Source of the DNA: Mycetocola miduiensis
GTDB lineage: Bacteria > Actinomycetota > Actinomycetes > Actinomycetales > Microbacteriaceae
Assembly: GCF_900115155.1 (NCBI RefSeq)
Contig: NZ_FOVM01000010.1
Span: 1 to 64,000, forward strand
Direction: 5' to 3'
Length of the DNA stretch: 64,000 bases
This document shows positions 50,890 to 59,798 of the stretch, in pieces. How positions within the stretch are numbered: position 1 is the first letter of the stretch; each line of letters begins with the position of its first letter. The notes under the pieces were generated by a model. It saw only the letters and a program-made list of their open reading frames with translations. It did not search any database and was not told the origin of the DNA. The position numbers and the translations under genes are program-made.

Positions 50890-51732
50890 ATGAGAGCAAT
50901 CTGGAAGGGCGCGATCACGTTCGGGCTGGTCAACGTGCCGGTGAAGGTGTACAGCGCCACCGAAGACCATGATGTCGCCCTGCACCAGGTGCACGACAAA
51001 GATGGCGGCCGCATCCGATACCAGCGTCGCTGTGAAATCTGCGGCAAGATCGTCAAATACGAGAACATCGACAAGGCGTATGAGGACGGCGATCGCACCG
51101 TCATCCTCACCGCCGAGGACATGGCATCCCTTCCGTCGGAGAAGAGCCGCGAGATCGAGGTCGTCGAATTCGTGCCGAGCGACCAGGTCGACCCCATCAT
51201 GTACGACCGCAGCTACTATCTCGAACCGGACTCGTCGTCCGCCAAGGCGTACGTTCTCCTGCGCCGCACCCTCGAAGCCACTGACAGGACCGCGATCGTG
51301 CAGTTCGCTCTGCGGCAGAAGACCCGGCTCGGCGCACTGCGCTCCCGCGACGGTGTTCTTCTCATCCAGACGCTGCTGTGGGAGGACGAAGTCCGCAAGG
51401 CTGAGTTCCCGGCGCTGAACGAGAGTGTCCGGATCTCTGCCAAGGAGCTCGAATTGTCATCGTCACTGGTCGACAGTTTCGCCGACGACTTCACGCCGGA
51501 GAAGTTCTCGGACAGCTACCAGGAGGAACTCAAAAAGCTCATCGAGGCAAAGCTCGAGCAGGGCGATGCTGTCGACACCGATGCGACGTTCGGCGAGAGC
51601 GCCGAGGAGTCGGGTGAGAGCGGCGAAGTGATCGACCTGATGGAAGCCCTCCGCCGAAGTGTGGAGAAGTCCAGGGACGCGAAGAAGAAGTCGTCGAAGA
51701 CGCCGGCGAAGAAGACGAGCAAACCCGCCTGA
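50890..51732 (+). CDS. ku: Non-homologous end joining protein Ku
   Basis: Bacterial Ku is a homodimeric ring that binds DNA double-strand ends and recruits the ligase LigD. The 280-aa protein begins MRAIWKGAITFGLVNVPVKVY, has the conserved CEICGK segment, and the core beta-barrel and bridge. The C-terminus is short and lysine-rich (from about 255; KKKSSKTPAKKTSKPA), of the kind that promotes DNA binding and threading. ATG 50890 matches the family N-terminus. No ligD is in the window. Confidence 0.96.
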   Translation: MRAIWKGAITFGLVNVPVKVYSATEDHDVALHQVHDKDGGRIRYQRRCEICGKIVKYENIDKAYEDGDRTVILTAEDMASLPSEKSREIEVVEFVPSDQVDPIMYDRSYYLEPDSSSAKAYVLLRRTLEATDRTAIVQFALRQKTRLGALRSRDGVLLIQTLLWEDEVRKAEFPALNESVRISAKELELSSSLVDSFADDFTPEKFSDSYQEELKKLIEAKLEQGDAVDTDATFGESAEESGESGEVIDLMEALRRSVEKSRDAKKKSSKTPAKKTSKPA

Positions 51733-51738
51733 GCCGGC

Positions 51739-53232
51739 TCACTCGGCGAGCGGCTGGACGGCTGGTCCTTCGAGAACCTCTCCGTTCGGTGTGTACCGGG
51801 AGCCGTGTAGCGGGCAGTCCCACGACCTCTCGGCGTTGTTCCACGCGACGATACCGCCGAGGTGGGTGCAGACGGCGGACCGGCGGTGCGTGACACCGTC
51901 TATCGTGCAGACCGCCACCGGCGAGACCCCGTGCCGGACGACGATCCCTTCGCCTTCGGCCGGGGGATTCGTTGGCTCGGGAGTGAGTTCGGCTGCTGCC
52001 CAGCCGTGTGCCAGGTCGCCGGCGACTTTCGCCCCGGCCTCGAGCGTGCTCCCGATTGCGGTGAACGCCGATGGCCGGCTTTCGAGGCTCTCGGCCCAGG
52101 CCGGGCGGGCGTCGGCCAGACGTGACGACAACGCGATCGCAGCGGCGACCGCATTGGTGAAGCCCCATTTCGCGTACCCGGTAGCGACCAGCACGCGATC
52201 GTCGCCAGCGGTGATCGGACCGAAGTGTGGCAGCTCGTCTGTCGATCGGTAGTCCTGCGCCGACCAGCTGTGCGAGGCAGCGGTGCCGGAGAATGTCGTC
52301 TCTGTCCATCGCAGCAGGTCGTCGAACCGCTCCAACGTCGGAGCGCCCTTGCCGCCTCGGTGGCCGTTGCCGCCGACGACGAGATAGCTGCCGTCTGCGC
52401 GATGGACGTCGCGGATCGAGCGGGTCTGCTCGTCGACGGACAGGTACATGCCTTCGAGCGACCGGTCGGGCCAGCGGCAGGCGATCGCGTAGGAGCGCTG
52501 GGGGATCAGCGTCGCAAAGTGAGCACCGCGTTTCGGGAACGGGGTGCCCGTCGCGACAACCACGCGCTCGGCGGCGACGTCGCCCCGGCTGGTCGACACA
52601 ATGCACGGGTTACCGGACTCGATCGATGTCGCGCGGACGCCCTCGATGACCAGCCCGCCGTTCCGGCGAATTGTGCGGACGAGCGAGTCGAGAACGTCCA
52701 TCGCGTCGACCTGGGCCTGGTCGGCCAGGTACACGGCCGCCAAAACCGGAAACGGGAGCTCCAGACTGCGGGTCGCCGAGACGTCGAGTCCGAGGGCGGA
52801 TGCCGCGTCAAGCTCCGCTTCGACGGTCGGGGCCCCGGCATCCGTCGCGGCGTATGTGACAGCGGTGCGTTCGTCGTAAGCGACGCCGTTGTCGCGCAGG
52901 TGACTGAGCAGCCAATCCTGCCCGGCCCTGTTCGCCGCAACGTAGGCTTCAGCGAGTTCGCGAGAGACGGCATCCCGGATCTGGGACAGCCGAGACCCCT
53001 GCAGCAGCGACACCTTACCCGTCGTGTTCCCCGTCGTGACAGCGCCAACCGACCGCGCCTCGAGCACGACGACCGACCGCCCCTGCTCGGCGAGCATCGC
53101 CGCGGTGGTGAGTCCGGAGAGGCCGGCTCCGAGGATGACGACATCGACGGGGTCCAGCGAGCGCCATTCGTCCGTCGTTATGGGGGCCGGGCGGTCCAGC
53201 CAGAGTGAACGGTGCTGGGGCTGGGGCGTCAT
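51739..53232 (-). CDS. FAD-dependent oxidoreductase with C-terminal Rieske 2Fe-2S domain
   Basis: The 497-aa protein has a DAO-type FAD domain starting VVILGAGLSGLTTAAM (35-40 GAGLSG) and a C-terminal Rieske domain with ligands C455, H457, C473 and H476 (CTHLGG and CPLHGSRY). Proteins of this layout are widespread and mostly uncharacterised; the substrate is not known. The Rieske centre probably passes electrons to or from the flavin within one chain. ATG 53232 is preferred to a start 57 codons upstream, as that extension is basic and poorly conserved in look. Convergent with ku, divergent from the SDR gene. Confidence 0.9.
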   Translation of the reverse strand: MTPQPQHRSLWLDRPAPITTDEWRSLDPVDVVILGAGLSGLTTAAMLAEQGRSVVVLEARSVGAVTTGNTTGKVSLLQGSRLSQIRDAVSRELAEAYVAANRAGQDWLLSHLRDNGVAYDERTAVTYAATDAGAPTVEAELDAASALGLDVSATRSLELPFPVLAAVYLADQAQVDAMDVLDSLVRTIRRNGGLVIEGVRATSIESGNPCIVSTSRGDVAAERVVVATGTPFPKRGAHFATLIPQRSYAIACRWPDRSLEGMYLSVDEQTRSIRDVHRADGSYLVVGGNGHRGGKGAPTLERFDDLLRWTETTFSGTAASHSWSAQDYRSTDELPHFGPITAGDDRVLVATGYAKWGFTNAVAAAIALSSRLADARPAWAESLESRPSAFTAIGSTLEAGAKVAGDLAHGWAAAELTPEPTNPPAEGEGIVVRHGVSPVAVCTIDGVTHRRSAVCTHLGGIVAWNNAERSWDCPLHGSRYTPNGEVLEGPAVQPLAE

Positions 53233-53418
53233 GGTGGGTATCTTTCGGTCTCGCGGCACGGGGTGCCCGGGCTGTACTGGGTGCCGGAGCCGGATAACGC
53301 TACTGGGATTGCCCGGCGTGGCGCCACCCCTTGAGCCCCGTGAACGCAGGCACGTATGGTTGCTCGCACCATTCGCCCGTCGACCGCCGAGCGCGGATCC
53401 CACCCGAAAGGTCTCTCA

Positions 53419-54294
53419 GTGACCAACACCGATCCCACAAAGAAATACACGTCCGAGGACTTCCCCCGCCAGGAACAGGACCAGCCGGGCCTGACGTCGA
53501 AGACCGACCCGCGCCCCGACCACGGCGAGGACAGCTATGTCGGAAGCGGAAAGCTCGACGGGCAGGTCGCGCTGATCACCGGGGGCGACTCCGGAATCGG
53601 CCGTGCCGTGGCCATTGCGTTCGCCCGCGAAGGCGCCGATGTGGCGATCTCCTACCTTCCTGAGGAGCAGGACGACGCTGAGGACACAGCGACGTGGATC
53701 GAGAAAGCGGGCCGCCGTGCCCTGCTGCTGCCAGGCGACGCGCGCGAAGAGCAGTACAGCACCGACATCGTCGAACTCACGGTGGAGGAGTTCGGGCAGC
53801 TGGACATCCTTGTGCTCAATGCGGCATACCAGGAGAACCGGAAAGGGCTGGAGAACATCCCAACACCTGAGTTCGATCGCGTGTTCAAGACCAACCTCTA
53901 CGCCCCCATGTGGACCGCCCGCGCGGCGATCCCGCACCTCAAACCGGGTTCCTCCATCATCACCACGTCGTCGATCCAGGCCTTCCAGCCGTCACCGGAA
54001 CTGATCGACTACGCCATGACCAAGGCGGCACAGGTCGCGTTCACCCGAGCACTCGCCGACCAGCTCGGCGAGAAGGGCGTCCGGGTCAACGCTGTGGCCC
54101 CAGGCCCGATCTGGACCCCCCTGATCCCTGCGACGTCATGGCCGGACAAGGTTGTGACGTTCGGGCAGGACACTCCGCTCGGGCGAGCCGGGCAGCCGGC
54201 CGAACTGGCACCCGCCTACGTTTTCCTGGCATCCGACCAGGCATCATACGTGTCGGGTTCCGTACTCCCGGTCACCGGCGGTAAGAGCCTGTGA
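53419..54294 (+). CDS. SDR family oxidoreductase (general stress protein 39-like)
   Basis: The 291-aa protein is a classical short-chain dehydrogenase with cofactor loop TGGDSGIGRA (54-63), NAAY near 130, catalytic serine in TTSSIQ and YAMTK, and the C-terminal SGSVLPVTGG. The N-terminal extension with FPRQEQDQPG is typical of the YdaD/YhdF/YghA group, which is stress-induced in Bacillus. GTG 53419 has GAAAGG upstream; the in-frame ATG at 53356 lacks one. Substrate unknown. Confidence 0.9.
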   Translation: MTNTDPTKKYTSEDFPRQEQDQPGLTSKTDPRPDHGEDSYVGSGKLDGQVALITGGDSGIGRAVAIAFAREGADVAISYLPEEQDDAEDTATWIEKAGRRALLLPGDAREEQYSTDIVELTVEEFGQLDILVLNAAYQENRKGLENIPTPEFDRVFKTNLYAPMWTARAAIPHLKPGSSIITTSSIQAFQPSPELIDYAMTKAAQVAFTRALADQLGEKGVRVNAVAPGPIWTPLIPATSWPDKVVTFGQDTPLGRAGQPAELAPAYVFLASDQASYVSGSVLPVTGGKSL

Positions 54295-54322
54295 CCGGCG
54301 GAAGAGACCGAGGGGAGGGGCG

Positions 54323-54589
54323 ATGCCAAAGGACAGCAACCCGTCGTTGAAGGACCCGGAGCTCTACGACGAGCTCCGAAAGGATGGCGCATCGAAGCAG
54401 AAGGCTGCCCGGATCTCCAATGCGGCTGCCCAGCGGGGACGAGCCTCTGTTGGCCGCAAGGGCGGCGAGTCGGGAAGTTACGAGGACTGGACGGTCGCTG
54501 ACCTTCGGAAGCGCGCGAAGGAGGTCGGAATCAGCGGCTATTCGAATAAGCGCAAAGCCGACCTTATTTCGGAGTTGCGCAATTCCTGA
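54323..54589 (+). CDS. DUF7218 / Rho N-terminal-like small protein
   Basis: The 88-aa protein has an N-terminal segment (KDPELYDELRKDGASKQKAARISNA) seen in plasmid-stabilisation and DUF7218-type proteins and a C-terminal SAP/Rho-N-like helix pair (WTVADLRKRAKEVGISGYSNKRKADLISELR) that should bind nucleic acid. It lies between the SDR gene and topoisomerase IB, all co-directional with small gaps. Confidence 0.8.
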   Translation: MPKDSNPSLKDPELYDELRKDGASKQKAARISNAAAQRGRASVGRKGGESGSYEDWTVADLRKRAKEVGISGYSNKRKADLISELRNS

Positions 54590-54615
54590 GTTCACGCGAA
54601 ACGGCAGGAGGCCCG

Positions 54616-55584
54616 GTGCCCCGGCTTCGCAGGAGTGACACGACCGGGCCTGGGTACGGGCGGAGGAGGACCCGCTCCGGGTTCCGTTACATCGACGAAG
54701 GCGGCCGACCGCTCCACGACGAAGCCACCATCGAGAGGATCACTGCTCTCGTCATCCCGCCCGCCTGGACGGATGTCTGGATCGCCCCATACGCGAACGC
54801 ACACATCCAGGCGGTGGGCACTGACGGGGCGGGGCGCAGGCAATACCTGTACCACGAGGCCTGGTCGAGAAAGCAGGCCGAGCGAAAGTTCGACAGGGCT
54901 CTCGACCTTGGCCTCGCGCTGCCCTCCGCGCGACGGCTGGTGACTCTCGACCTGCGGGGTGTAACCGGCTCGCGTGAACGCGCCCTCGCCGCCGGCTTCC
55001 GCCTCCTCGATTCCGCCCGGCTCCGCGTCGGCAGCGAACGCTTTGCGCTGGAACACGGCAGTCACGGGCTGACAACCCTGCTGTGTGCCCACGCGACGGT
55101 CAGTGGGAACAGTGTGCTACTCGACTTTCCCGGAAAAAGTGGGCAGGCGTGGTCAAGCGAAACCGAAGATGAGGACCTCGCCGCGGTCGTCCGGTCGCTC
55201 AAAACGCGCGGGCCACGGGCGCGGCTCCTGGCCTGGAAGAGCGGAAACACCTGGCGGCCACTGCGGGCGCAGGAGGTCAACGATTACGTCCGCGAACGAA
55301 CGAACGGCGACTTCACCGCCAAGGACTTTCGCACGCTTCACGGGAGCATCATCGCTGCGACGGCGTTGCGCCGGCTGGGTGTTGCGCCGAACGCGACCCG
55401 ATGTGCCCGGAACGTCGTGATCGCGGTGAAGGAAACGGCTGACGCTCTCGGCAACACCCCCGCTGTCGCCCGCAGCAGCTACATCGATCCGCGCGTACTC
55501 GACCGGTACCAGTCCGGCGACCTGCTCGAGGGTCGGGGTCTCGCGCCGGAGACCGCCCTACGCCGGCTCATCCTTGGAACCTGA
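54616..55584 (+). CDS. DNA topoisomerase IB
   Basis: Type IB topoisomerases relax supercoils through a 3'-phosphotyrosine. The 322-aa protein has the small poxvirus-like architecture: N-terminal domain with FRYIDEGGRPL and IPPAWTDVWI, catalytic domain with R in SERFALEHGSHGLTTL, KDFRTLHG, and catalytic Y289 in ARSSYIDPRV. The GTG start has AGGAGG upstream. Common in actinobacteria as an accessory enzyme near Ku-type or stress genes. Confidence 0.92.
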   Translation: MPRLRRSDTTGPGYGRRRTRSGFRYIDEGGRPLHDEATIERITALVIPPAWTDVWIAPYANAHIQAVGTDGAGRRQYLYHEAWSRKQAERKFDRALDLGLALPSARRLVTLDLRGVTGSRERALAAGFRLLDSARLRVGSERFALEHGSHGLTTLLCAHATVSGNSVLLDFPGKSGQAWSSETEDEDLAAVVRSLKTRGPRARLLAWKSGNTWRPLRAQEVNDYVRERTNGDFTAKDFRTLHGSIIAATALRRLGVAPNATRCARNVVIAVKETADALGNTPAVARSSYIDPRVLDRYQSGDLLEGRGLAPETALRRLILGT

Positions 55585-55643
55585 ACGGGCGCAGAGGAGT
55601 CAACCCCTTGGGGGAGCCCCGCCTCGCTGACAAGAATGAGGGG

Positions 55644-56159
55644 ATGACCTCACCTGACCCCAGCGAAGCACAGGCTGCAGCCCTGGCCGAGTCCATTGCA
55701 AACGCCGTGGACGGCACCACATTTCGGATAGCCGTCGCGGAGTCGCTGACCGGTGGTCTGCTCGCATCGAGGCTCGCCGCTGCGCCCAACTCGTCGAGCT
55801 GGTTCGCCGGGGGAGTGGTCGCATACATGACCGAGACGAAGCACCGGGTACTCGACGTCGGTCCAGGACCTGTCGTCTCCGCCAGGGCGGCCGAGCAGAT
55901 GGCAACCGGTGTGGCGAGGCTGCTCGGCGCTAACCTCTCGCTGTCCGTCACCGGCGTCGGCGGGCCTGACAAGCAGGACGGCCGGGAGGTGGGCACCGTC
56001 TTCATCGGCATCCATTCACCGCGCGGTGAACTCCACGTCGCTGAAAGACAACTCGGCGGCAGCCCTGAGGAGATCGTGGACTCCGCAATAGTTGCAGCAC
56101 TGCGCCTGCTCGAGTCGCGGGTGCACGCGCTCGTCCAGCAGAACGCGCGCAGTCACTGA
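55644..56159 (+). CDS. CinA/PncC-type nicotinamide-nucleotide amidohydrolase
   Basis: The 171-aa protein is a stand-alone CinA C-terminal domain: AESLTGGLLASRLAAAPNSS, GGVVAYMTETKHRVLDV, and SVTGVGGPD(K)QDG with GTVFIG. Such proteins deamidate nicotinamide mononucleotide to nicotinate mononucleotide. ATG 55644 has GAGGGG upstream; a TTG 12 codons earlier is less likely. Another copy next to recA, as in other actinobacteria, cannot be excluded. Its last bases overlap the convergent DUF2809 gene. Confidence 0.88.
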   Translation: MTSPDPSEAQAAALAESIANAVDGTTFRIAVAESLTGGLLASRLAAAPNSSSWFAGGVVAYMTETKHRVLDVGPGPVVSARAAEQMATGVARLLGANLSLSVTGVGGPDKQDGREVGTVFIGIHSPRGELHVAERQLGGSPEEIVDSAIVAALRLLESRVHALVQQNARSH

Positions 56160-56560
56160 GCCTTGGGTTGCCTGCTCACCGCACGACGGGCGATCAAGCG
56201 CCTCGCCAGGTGGTCGATGAGCACCGCACAGAGTGTTCCCGCCGCATAGGCGATGAGATCGGATGCCACAAACGTCGTACCGAGGACGTAACGGGTCGGC
56301 GGCACCAGGCGTGCAGCGGCCGTCGGGATGCCGGTGAGCTGCAGCATTTCGACGACGACGCAGATGCCGAACGCGATCGCCCCGATCCGGACGGACGGCG
56401 CCGCGGGCATCACCAGCGCGATGAGCGCGAACAGCAGCGTCGCGTAGAGGATGCCACCCGCAGCGTCGCCCGCAACCCCTGGCACCGTTCGCAGCAGCAA
56501 CCCAACCGCAACGATAGGTACGCAGACAGCGAGGAGGACACCTCTCGATCGGGTCCTCAT
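56153..56560 (-). CDS. DUF2809 family membrane protein
   Basis: The 135-aa protein has four predicted membrane helices. The motif VVEMLQLTGIP, then YVLGTTFVASDLIAYAAG with a conserved D, identifies DUF2809, a VanZ-like family of unknown function. ATG 56560 begins MRTRSRG just before the first helix. Overlaps the 3' end of the cinA-like gene by 7 bp in convergent orientation. Confidence 0.82.
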   Translation of the reverse strand: MRTRSRGVLLAVCVPIVAVGLLLRTVPGVAGDAAGGILYATLLFALIALVMPAAPSVRIGAIAFGICVVVEMLQLTGIPTAAARLVPPTRYVLGTTFVASDLIAYAAGTLCAVLIDHLARRLIARRAVSRQPKAQ

Positions 56561-56674
56561 GAATGGGTTCCTGGGCACGCCCTCATTCTGGCGGACTGCG
56601 CCAGAGCCCGTCGTCCGAACTCGAGTGCCGTCTGCCGCGTATCCTGAACGAAGAACGAGCAGGGGAGAACGCCG

Positions 56675-57541
56675 ATGGACTTGACCGACGTGCTCTCCGA
56701 CCTCTATCTCCGCGCTCCGACGGAATTCGTGACGGTGCGCACCGCCCGGGTTCAGGCAGCGCGGGACGACGGCGACGCCGAGCTGGCGAAGCGCATCGGC
56801 CGGCTTTCGAAGCCGTCGACCGCTGCATGGCTCATGAACCTGCTTGCAGCGAGACGGACGACGGACGTCGACGACATCGTCGAGTTGGGGGCGTTGATCC
56901 GGGATGCCGAGAAAAACATGGACGCCCAGGATCTGCGACAGCTTGGAAAACAGCGCATAGCGCTCATCCGCGCCCTGGCCAGGCAGGGCGAAGCGCTGGC
57001 GGCGGAGGCGGGCCAGAAGGTCAGCGCTGCCGCCATGCTCGAGGTGGAGCAGACGCTGCACGCGGCGATGTCCGACCCGGCGGCTGCCGACGCGGCGCGG
57101 AGCGGACGGCTCGTCCGGGCGTTGTCGTCGAACGGAATCGAACCCGTCGACACCGACGGCGCCGTTGCTGAGCCATCGGTGATCATCGAACGGGCGTCAC
57201 GCCCTGCACTCAGGGTCGTTGAAGACGCGTCTTCCCCCCGCCGCCTCGCGGAAGCCGAGAAAAAGGCTGAGGCTGCCGCGGCCGCGGCCGCAGCGGCAAA
57301 AGACGAACGGGAGGGGGTTCGCGAGAAACATCGTGCCCTCGCCGGGCACCGTGCCGAACTCACGCGGGAACGACAGGATCTCACAGCCCGGCTTTCGAAG
57401 CTTGACGAGGAATTGTCGGCCATTGAGCGGGAAGACGACGCTCTTCGCCGCGCCGCGGCGTCCGTCGATCACCGGCTCGATGTCGCCAAGCGCGCGGCGG
57501 ACCGGGCAGCCGAACGCGTCGCCTCGCTTCGCAAGAAGTGA
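56675..57541 (+). CDS. Coiled-coil protein of unknown function
   Basis: The 288-aa protein starts DVLSDLYLRAPTEFVTVRTA and contains KRIGRLSKPSTAAWLMNLL, a sequence conserved in a family of actinobacterial hypotheticals. Residues 190-288 form a long charged coiled coil (with a run of alanines about 208-218) ending in RKK. GAGCAGGGGAGA precedes the ATG. No enzymatic motif; structural or nucleic-acid-associated role possible. Confidence 0.75.
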   Translation: MDLTDVLSDLYLRAPTEFVTVRTARVQAARDDGDAELAKRIGRLSKPSTAAWLMNLLAARRTTDVDDIVELGALIRDAEKNMDAQDLRQLGKQRIALIRALARQGEALAAEAGQKVSAAAMLEVEQTLHAAMSDPAAADAARSGRLVRALSSNGIEPVDTDGAVAEPSVIIERASRPALRVVEDASSPRRLAEAEKKAEAAAAAAAAAKDEREGVREKHRALAGHRAELTRERQDLTARLSKLDEELSAIEREDDALRRAAASVDHRLDVAKRAADRAAERVASLRKK

Positions 57542-57662
57542 TCGCGTTCGCCGCTGAAAGCATCCGGCGCCGGTCAAATCGTTTTCGGCCAATGTGTGAT
57601 CTGGAGCCCCTTCGCCCACTATCGTGCTTAAGGGGGCACATCACCCGTCCGGAGAGGAAAGC

Positions 57663-57974
57663 ATGGGAAAACTGCTCTATGGACTTCCGCCCGTCGAGAT
57701 CAATGCCACCGATCGGGAGTTGGCGCACCTCAGGGTCGTGATGATCACAAAGCTCCGGCGCGGTGAGATGTTCGCTTTTGCGGTGGACGGCCGGGTCGAG
57801 AACGCGGGTCCTGGACGGCGGATCCTCTGGGTACACCCGTCGATTCCTCTGCAGTTCCAGTTCGACGGCACGGTCGAGGAAAAGCTCAACCGGGAATGGC
57901 TCGAAGAGCTGATGTCTGCGGCGAACAGCGGCGGAAACCTTCGACTCACAACAGAACCCGCCGAACACGCCTGA
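57663..57974 (+). CDS. DUF7882 family protein
   Basis: The 103-aa protein begins MGKLLYGLPPVEI and contains LAHLRVVMITKLRRGE, ILWVHPSIPLQFQFDG and LNREWLEELMSAANS, all hallmarks of a short family widespread in Microbacteriaceae. Family members are sometimes labelled ATP-dependent DNA ligase; nothing in the sequence supports that. ATG 57663 has GGAGAGGAAA upstream. Confidence 0.8.
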   Translation: MGKLLYGLPPVEINATDRELAHLRVVMITKLRRGEMFAFAVDGRVENAGPGRRILWVHPSIPLQFQFDGTVEEKLNREWLEELMSAANSGGNLRLTTEPAEHA

Positions 57975-58047
57975 CCCCCACACCTGACCGGGGCGGCGTC
58001 ATACCTCGATGTCCGATGTGAATCTGGATCCTGCACACCCTGGCGCG

Positions 58048-58053
58048 TAGACT
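58048..58053 (+). promoter_or_regulatory. Possible -10 box for the desaturase gene
   Basis: TAGACT, about 57 nt before the GTG start; only a weak CTGGAT at an 18-bp distance for -35. Confidence 0.35.
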
Positions 58054-58109
58054 TACGCTCACGGCAGCCCCAGACCCGGTAGCCCCCTTCCGCCGGTCTG
58101 GAGGACTCC

Positions 58110-59240
58110 GTGGCATCCGACGTTCCCCTTTCTCTCCCCGTTCACTCGCCGCGGCCGCACATCCGGCAGAATCCGACGAGCGACTTCTCCGAGTTGGCGC
58201 GAAGAATCCAGGCCTCTGGCCTGATGCGGCGGCGATACGTGTACTACTGGGCCAAACTGCTCGCTGTGCCGCTCGGGTTTGCCGGGGCTTTCGCCGTCTT
58301 CATCCTGGTCGGAGACACCTGGTGGCAGTTGCTCGTCGCCGCCGGGCTGGCTGTGTTGTTCACCCAGACAGCATTCCTCGGCCATGACGCGGCGCACCGG
58401 CAGATCTTCCGGTCTGGCCGGTGGAACGACTGGACAAGCCTCGTGATCGGCGACCTGTTCGTCGGGATGAGCTACGGCTGGTGGCAGCACAAACACACTC
58501 GCCACCACGCGAACCCGAACAAGGAGGGCGCAGACCCCGACATCGAACTGCCGGTGATCTCCTTCACCCCTGAGCAGGCCGCCCAGCGTCGCAACCCCGT
58601 CACCGCGTGGGCAGTCGCCCACCAGGGGGCGTTCTTCTTTCCGATTCTGCTGCTCGAAGGCCTGTCTCTTCACGCGTCGAGTGTCCGGCGGGTTTTCAGC
58701 AGGGAACACATCGACCGGCGCTGGGTGGAGATTGGGTTCCTCGTCTTCCGCCTCGGCGGGTACCTGGCTCTCGTCTTCGTCGTTCTGTCGCCGGGGATCG
58801 CTTTCGCGTTCCTCGGTGTCCAGCTTGGCCTGTTCGGCTTCTACATGGGTGTCGCGTTCGCGCCCAACCATAAGGGGATGCCTCTGCTCCCGCGCGAGGC
58901 GAAGCTTGACTTCCTGCGCAGGCAAGTGCTGATGAGCCGGAATGTGCGGGGCACAAGGTTCCTCGATGTCGTGCTCGGAGGACTGAACTATCAGATCGAA
59001 CATCACCTGTTTCCGTCGATGCCGCGGCCTCATTTGCGCAGGGCCGCTCCGATCATCGCCGCGTACTGCCGGGAACGCGGCGTGACCTACACGCAGACCG
59101 GGTTGTTCGAGTCATACGGGATCGTGCTGCGGTACATCAACCGGGTCGGCCTGGGCCAGAGCGACCCGTTCGCCTGTCCTCTCGTCGCCGAGCGTTCCGC
59201 TTTGCAACCGGGCGACCTTACGCGCCGGTCCGCTCAGTGA
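58110..59240 (+). CDS. Membrane fatty acid desaturase
   Basis: The 376-aa protein has three histidine boxes for a di-iron centre: HDAAH (92-96), HKHTRHH (127-133) and QIEHH (H298, H299). Membrane helices lie at about 50-70, 74-88, 155-180 and 215-245. It resembles acyl-lipid delta desaturases (front-end type, QxxHH third box), which introduce double bases into membrane fatty acids and aid growth at low temperature. GTG start with GGAGGA upstream. Regiospecificity cannot be told. Confidence 0.92.
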   Translation: MASDVPLSLPVHSPRPHIRQNPTSDFSELARRIQASGLMRRRYVYYWAKLLAVPLGFAGAFAVFILVGDTWWQLLVAAGLAVLFTQTAFLGHDAAHRQIFRSGRWNDWTSLVIGDLFVGMSYGWWQHKHTRHHANPNKEGADPDIELPVISFTPEQAAQRRNPVTAWAVAHQGAFFFPILLLEGLSLHASSVRRVFSREHIDRRWVEIGFLVFRLGGYLALVFVVLSPGIAFAFLGVQLGLFGFYMGVAFAPNHKGMPLLPREAKLDFLRRQVLMSRNVRGTRFLDVVLGGLNYQIEHHLFPSMPRPHLRRAAPIIAAYCRERGVTYTQTGLFESYGIVLRYINRVGLGQSDPFACPLVAERSALQPGDLTRRSAQ

Positions 59241-59682
59241 CGTCGGCTGGCCGCGCCTCGTGGTGTCGCAGTCCGTGGGTCCGCCGGTCTTCTTTCATTT
59301 CAGCTTCGAAGAGGTGGCGTTTGCCGCCGACCAGTTGCTGCCTCGCGTTGTCTTCTGCCGCGACGACGGCGCGATAGTAGTTCGCGTCGTAGTCTTCGAC
59401 GATCTGGAAGGTCCAGCGTCCCTCGATCACATTGCGACCGACAATGTCGCGGTCGATCTCCGCGGCCAGGTCCTCATGGCCGGCCTTCCTGAGCAGCTCG
59501 ACCGCCTCCCCGATAGCCAGGTCCGCTTTGCCGGTGAGCCGGTGGAATCCGTAAAGGTAGCCCCGTGCGTGCTCGATCACCTCGAGAGCTTCCGAGAGCT
59601 TGCCGAGCGCCTCTACGGTCTCATCGCTCACTCCATCCGGGCGTCGGTGTTCAGAGTCAGGGCCCGATTCGAAGGAAGTCAT
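59218..59682 (-). CDS. Conserved hypothetical protein
   Basis: The 154-aa soluble protein is mostly helical (residues 20-65 helical hairpin, ALEVIEHARGYLYGFHRLTG) followed by GRNVIEGRWTFQIVEDYDANYY and a charged, His-rich tail. Actinobacterial relatives are annotated as hypothetical. Its end overlaps the desaturase by 23 bp in convergent orientation. A CATAAT hexamer 8 nt before the ATG is a possible leaderless promoter. Confidence 0.75.
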   Translation of the reverse strand: MTSFESGPDSEHRRPDGVSDETVEALGKLSEALEVIEHARGYLYGFHRLTGKADLAIGEAVELLRKAGHEDLAAEIDRDIVGRNVIEGRWTFQIVEDYDANYYRAVVAAEDNARQQLVGGKRHLFEAEMKEDRRTHGLRHHEARPADVTERTGA

Positions 59683-59798
59683 AGCCAGCCATTATGCCGT
59701 CGCCGGGTTGGGAACCGCCATCCCTACGCTCTGCCGAGTCGGCCACGGGAACTGACTGAGACGACCGTGATTCTCGGTGATCTGGCAAACTGGCGCGC

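Noticed and set aside
57663-57974. ATP-dependent DNA ligase, a label often given to this family
   Set aside because: The protein has only 103 residues and no KxDG nucleotidyltransferase motif.
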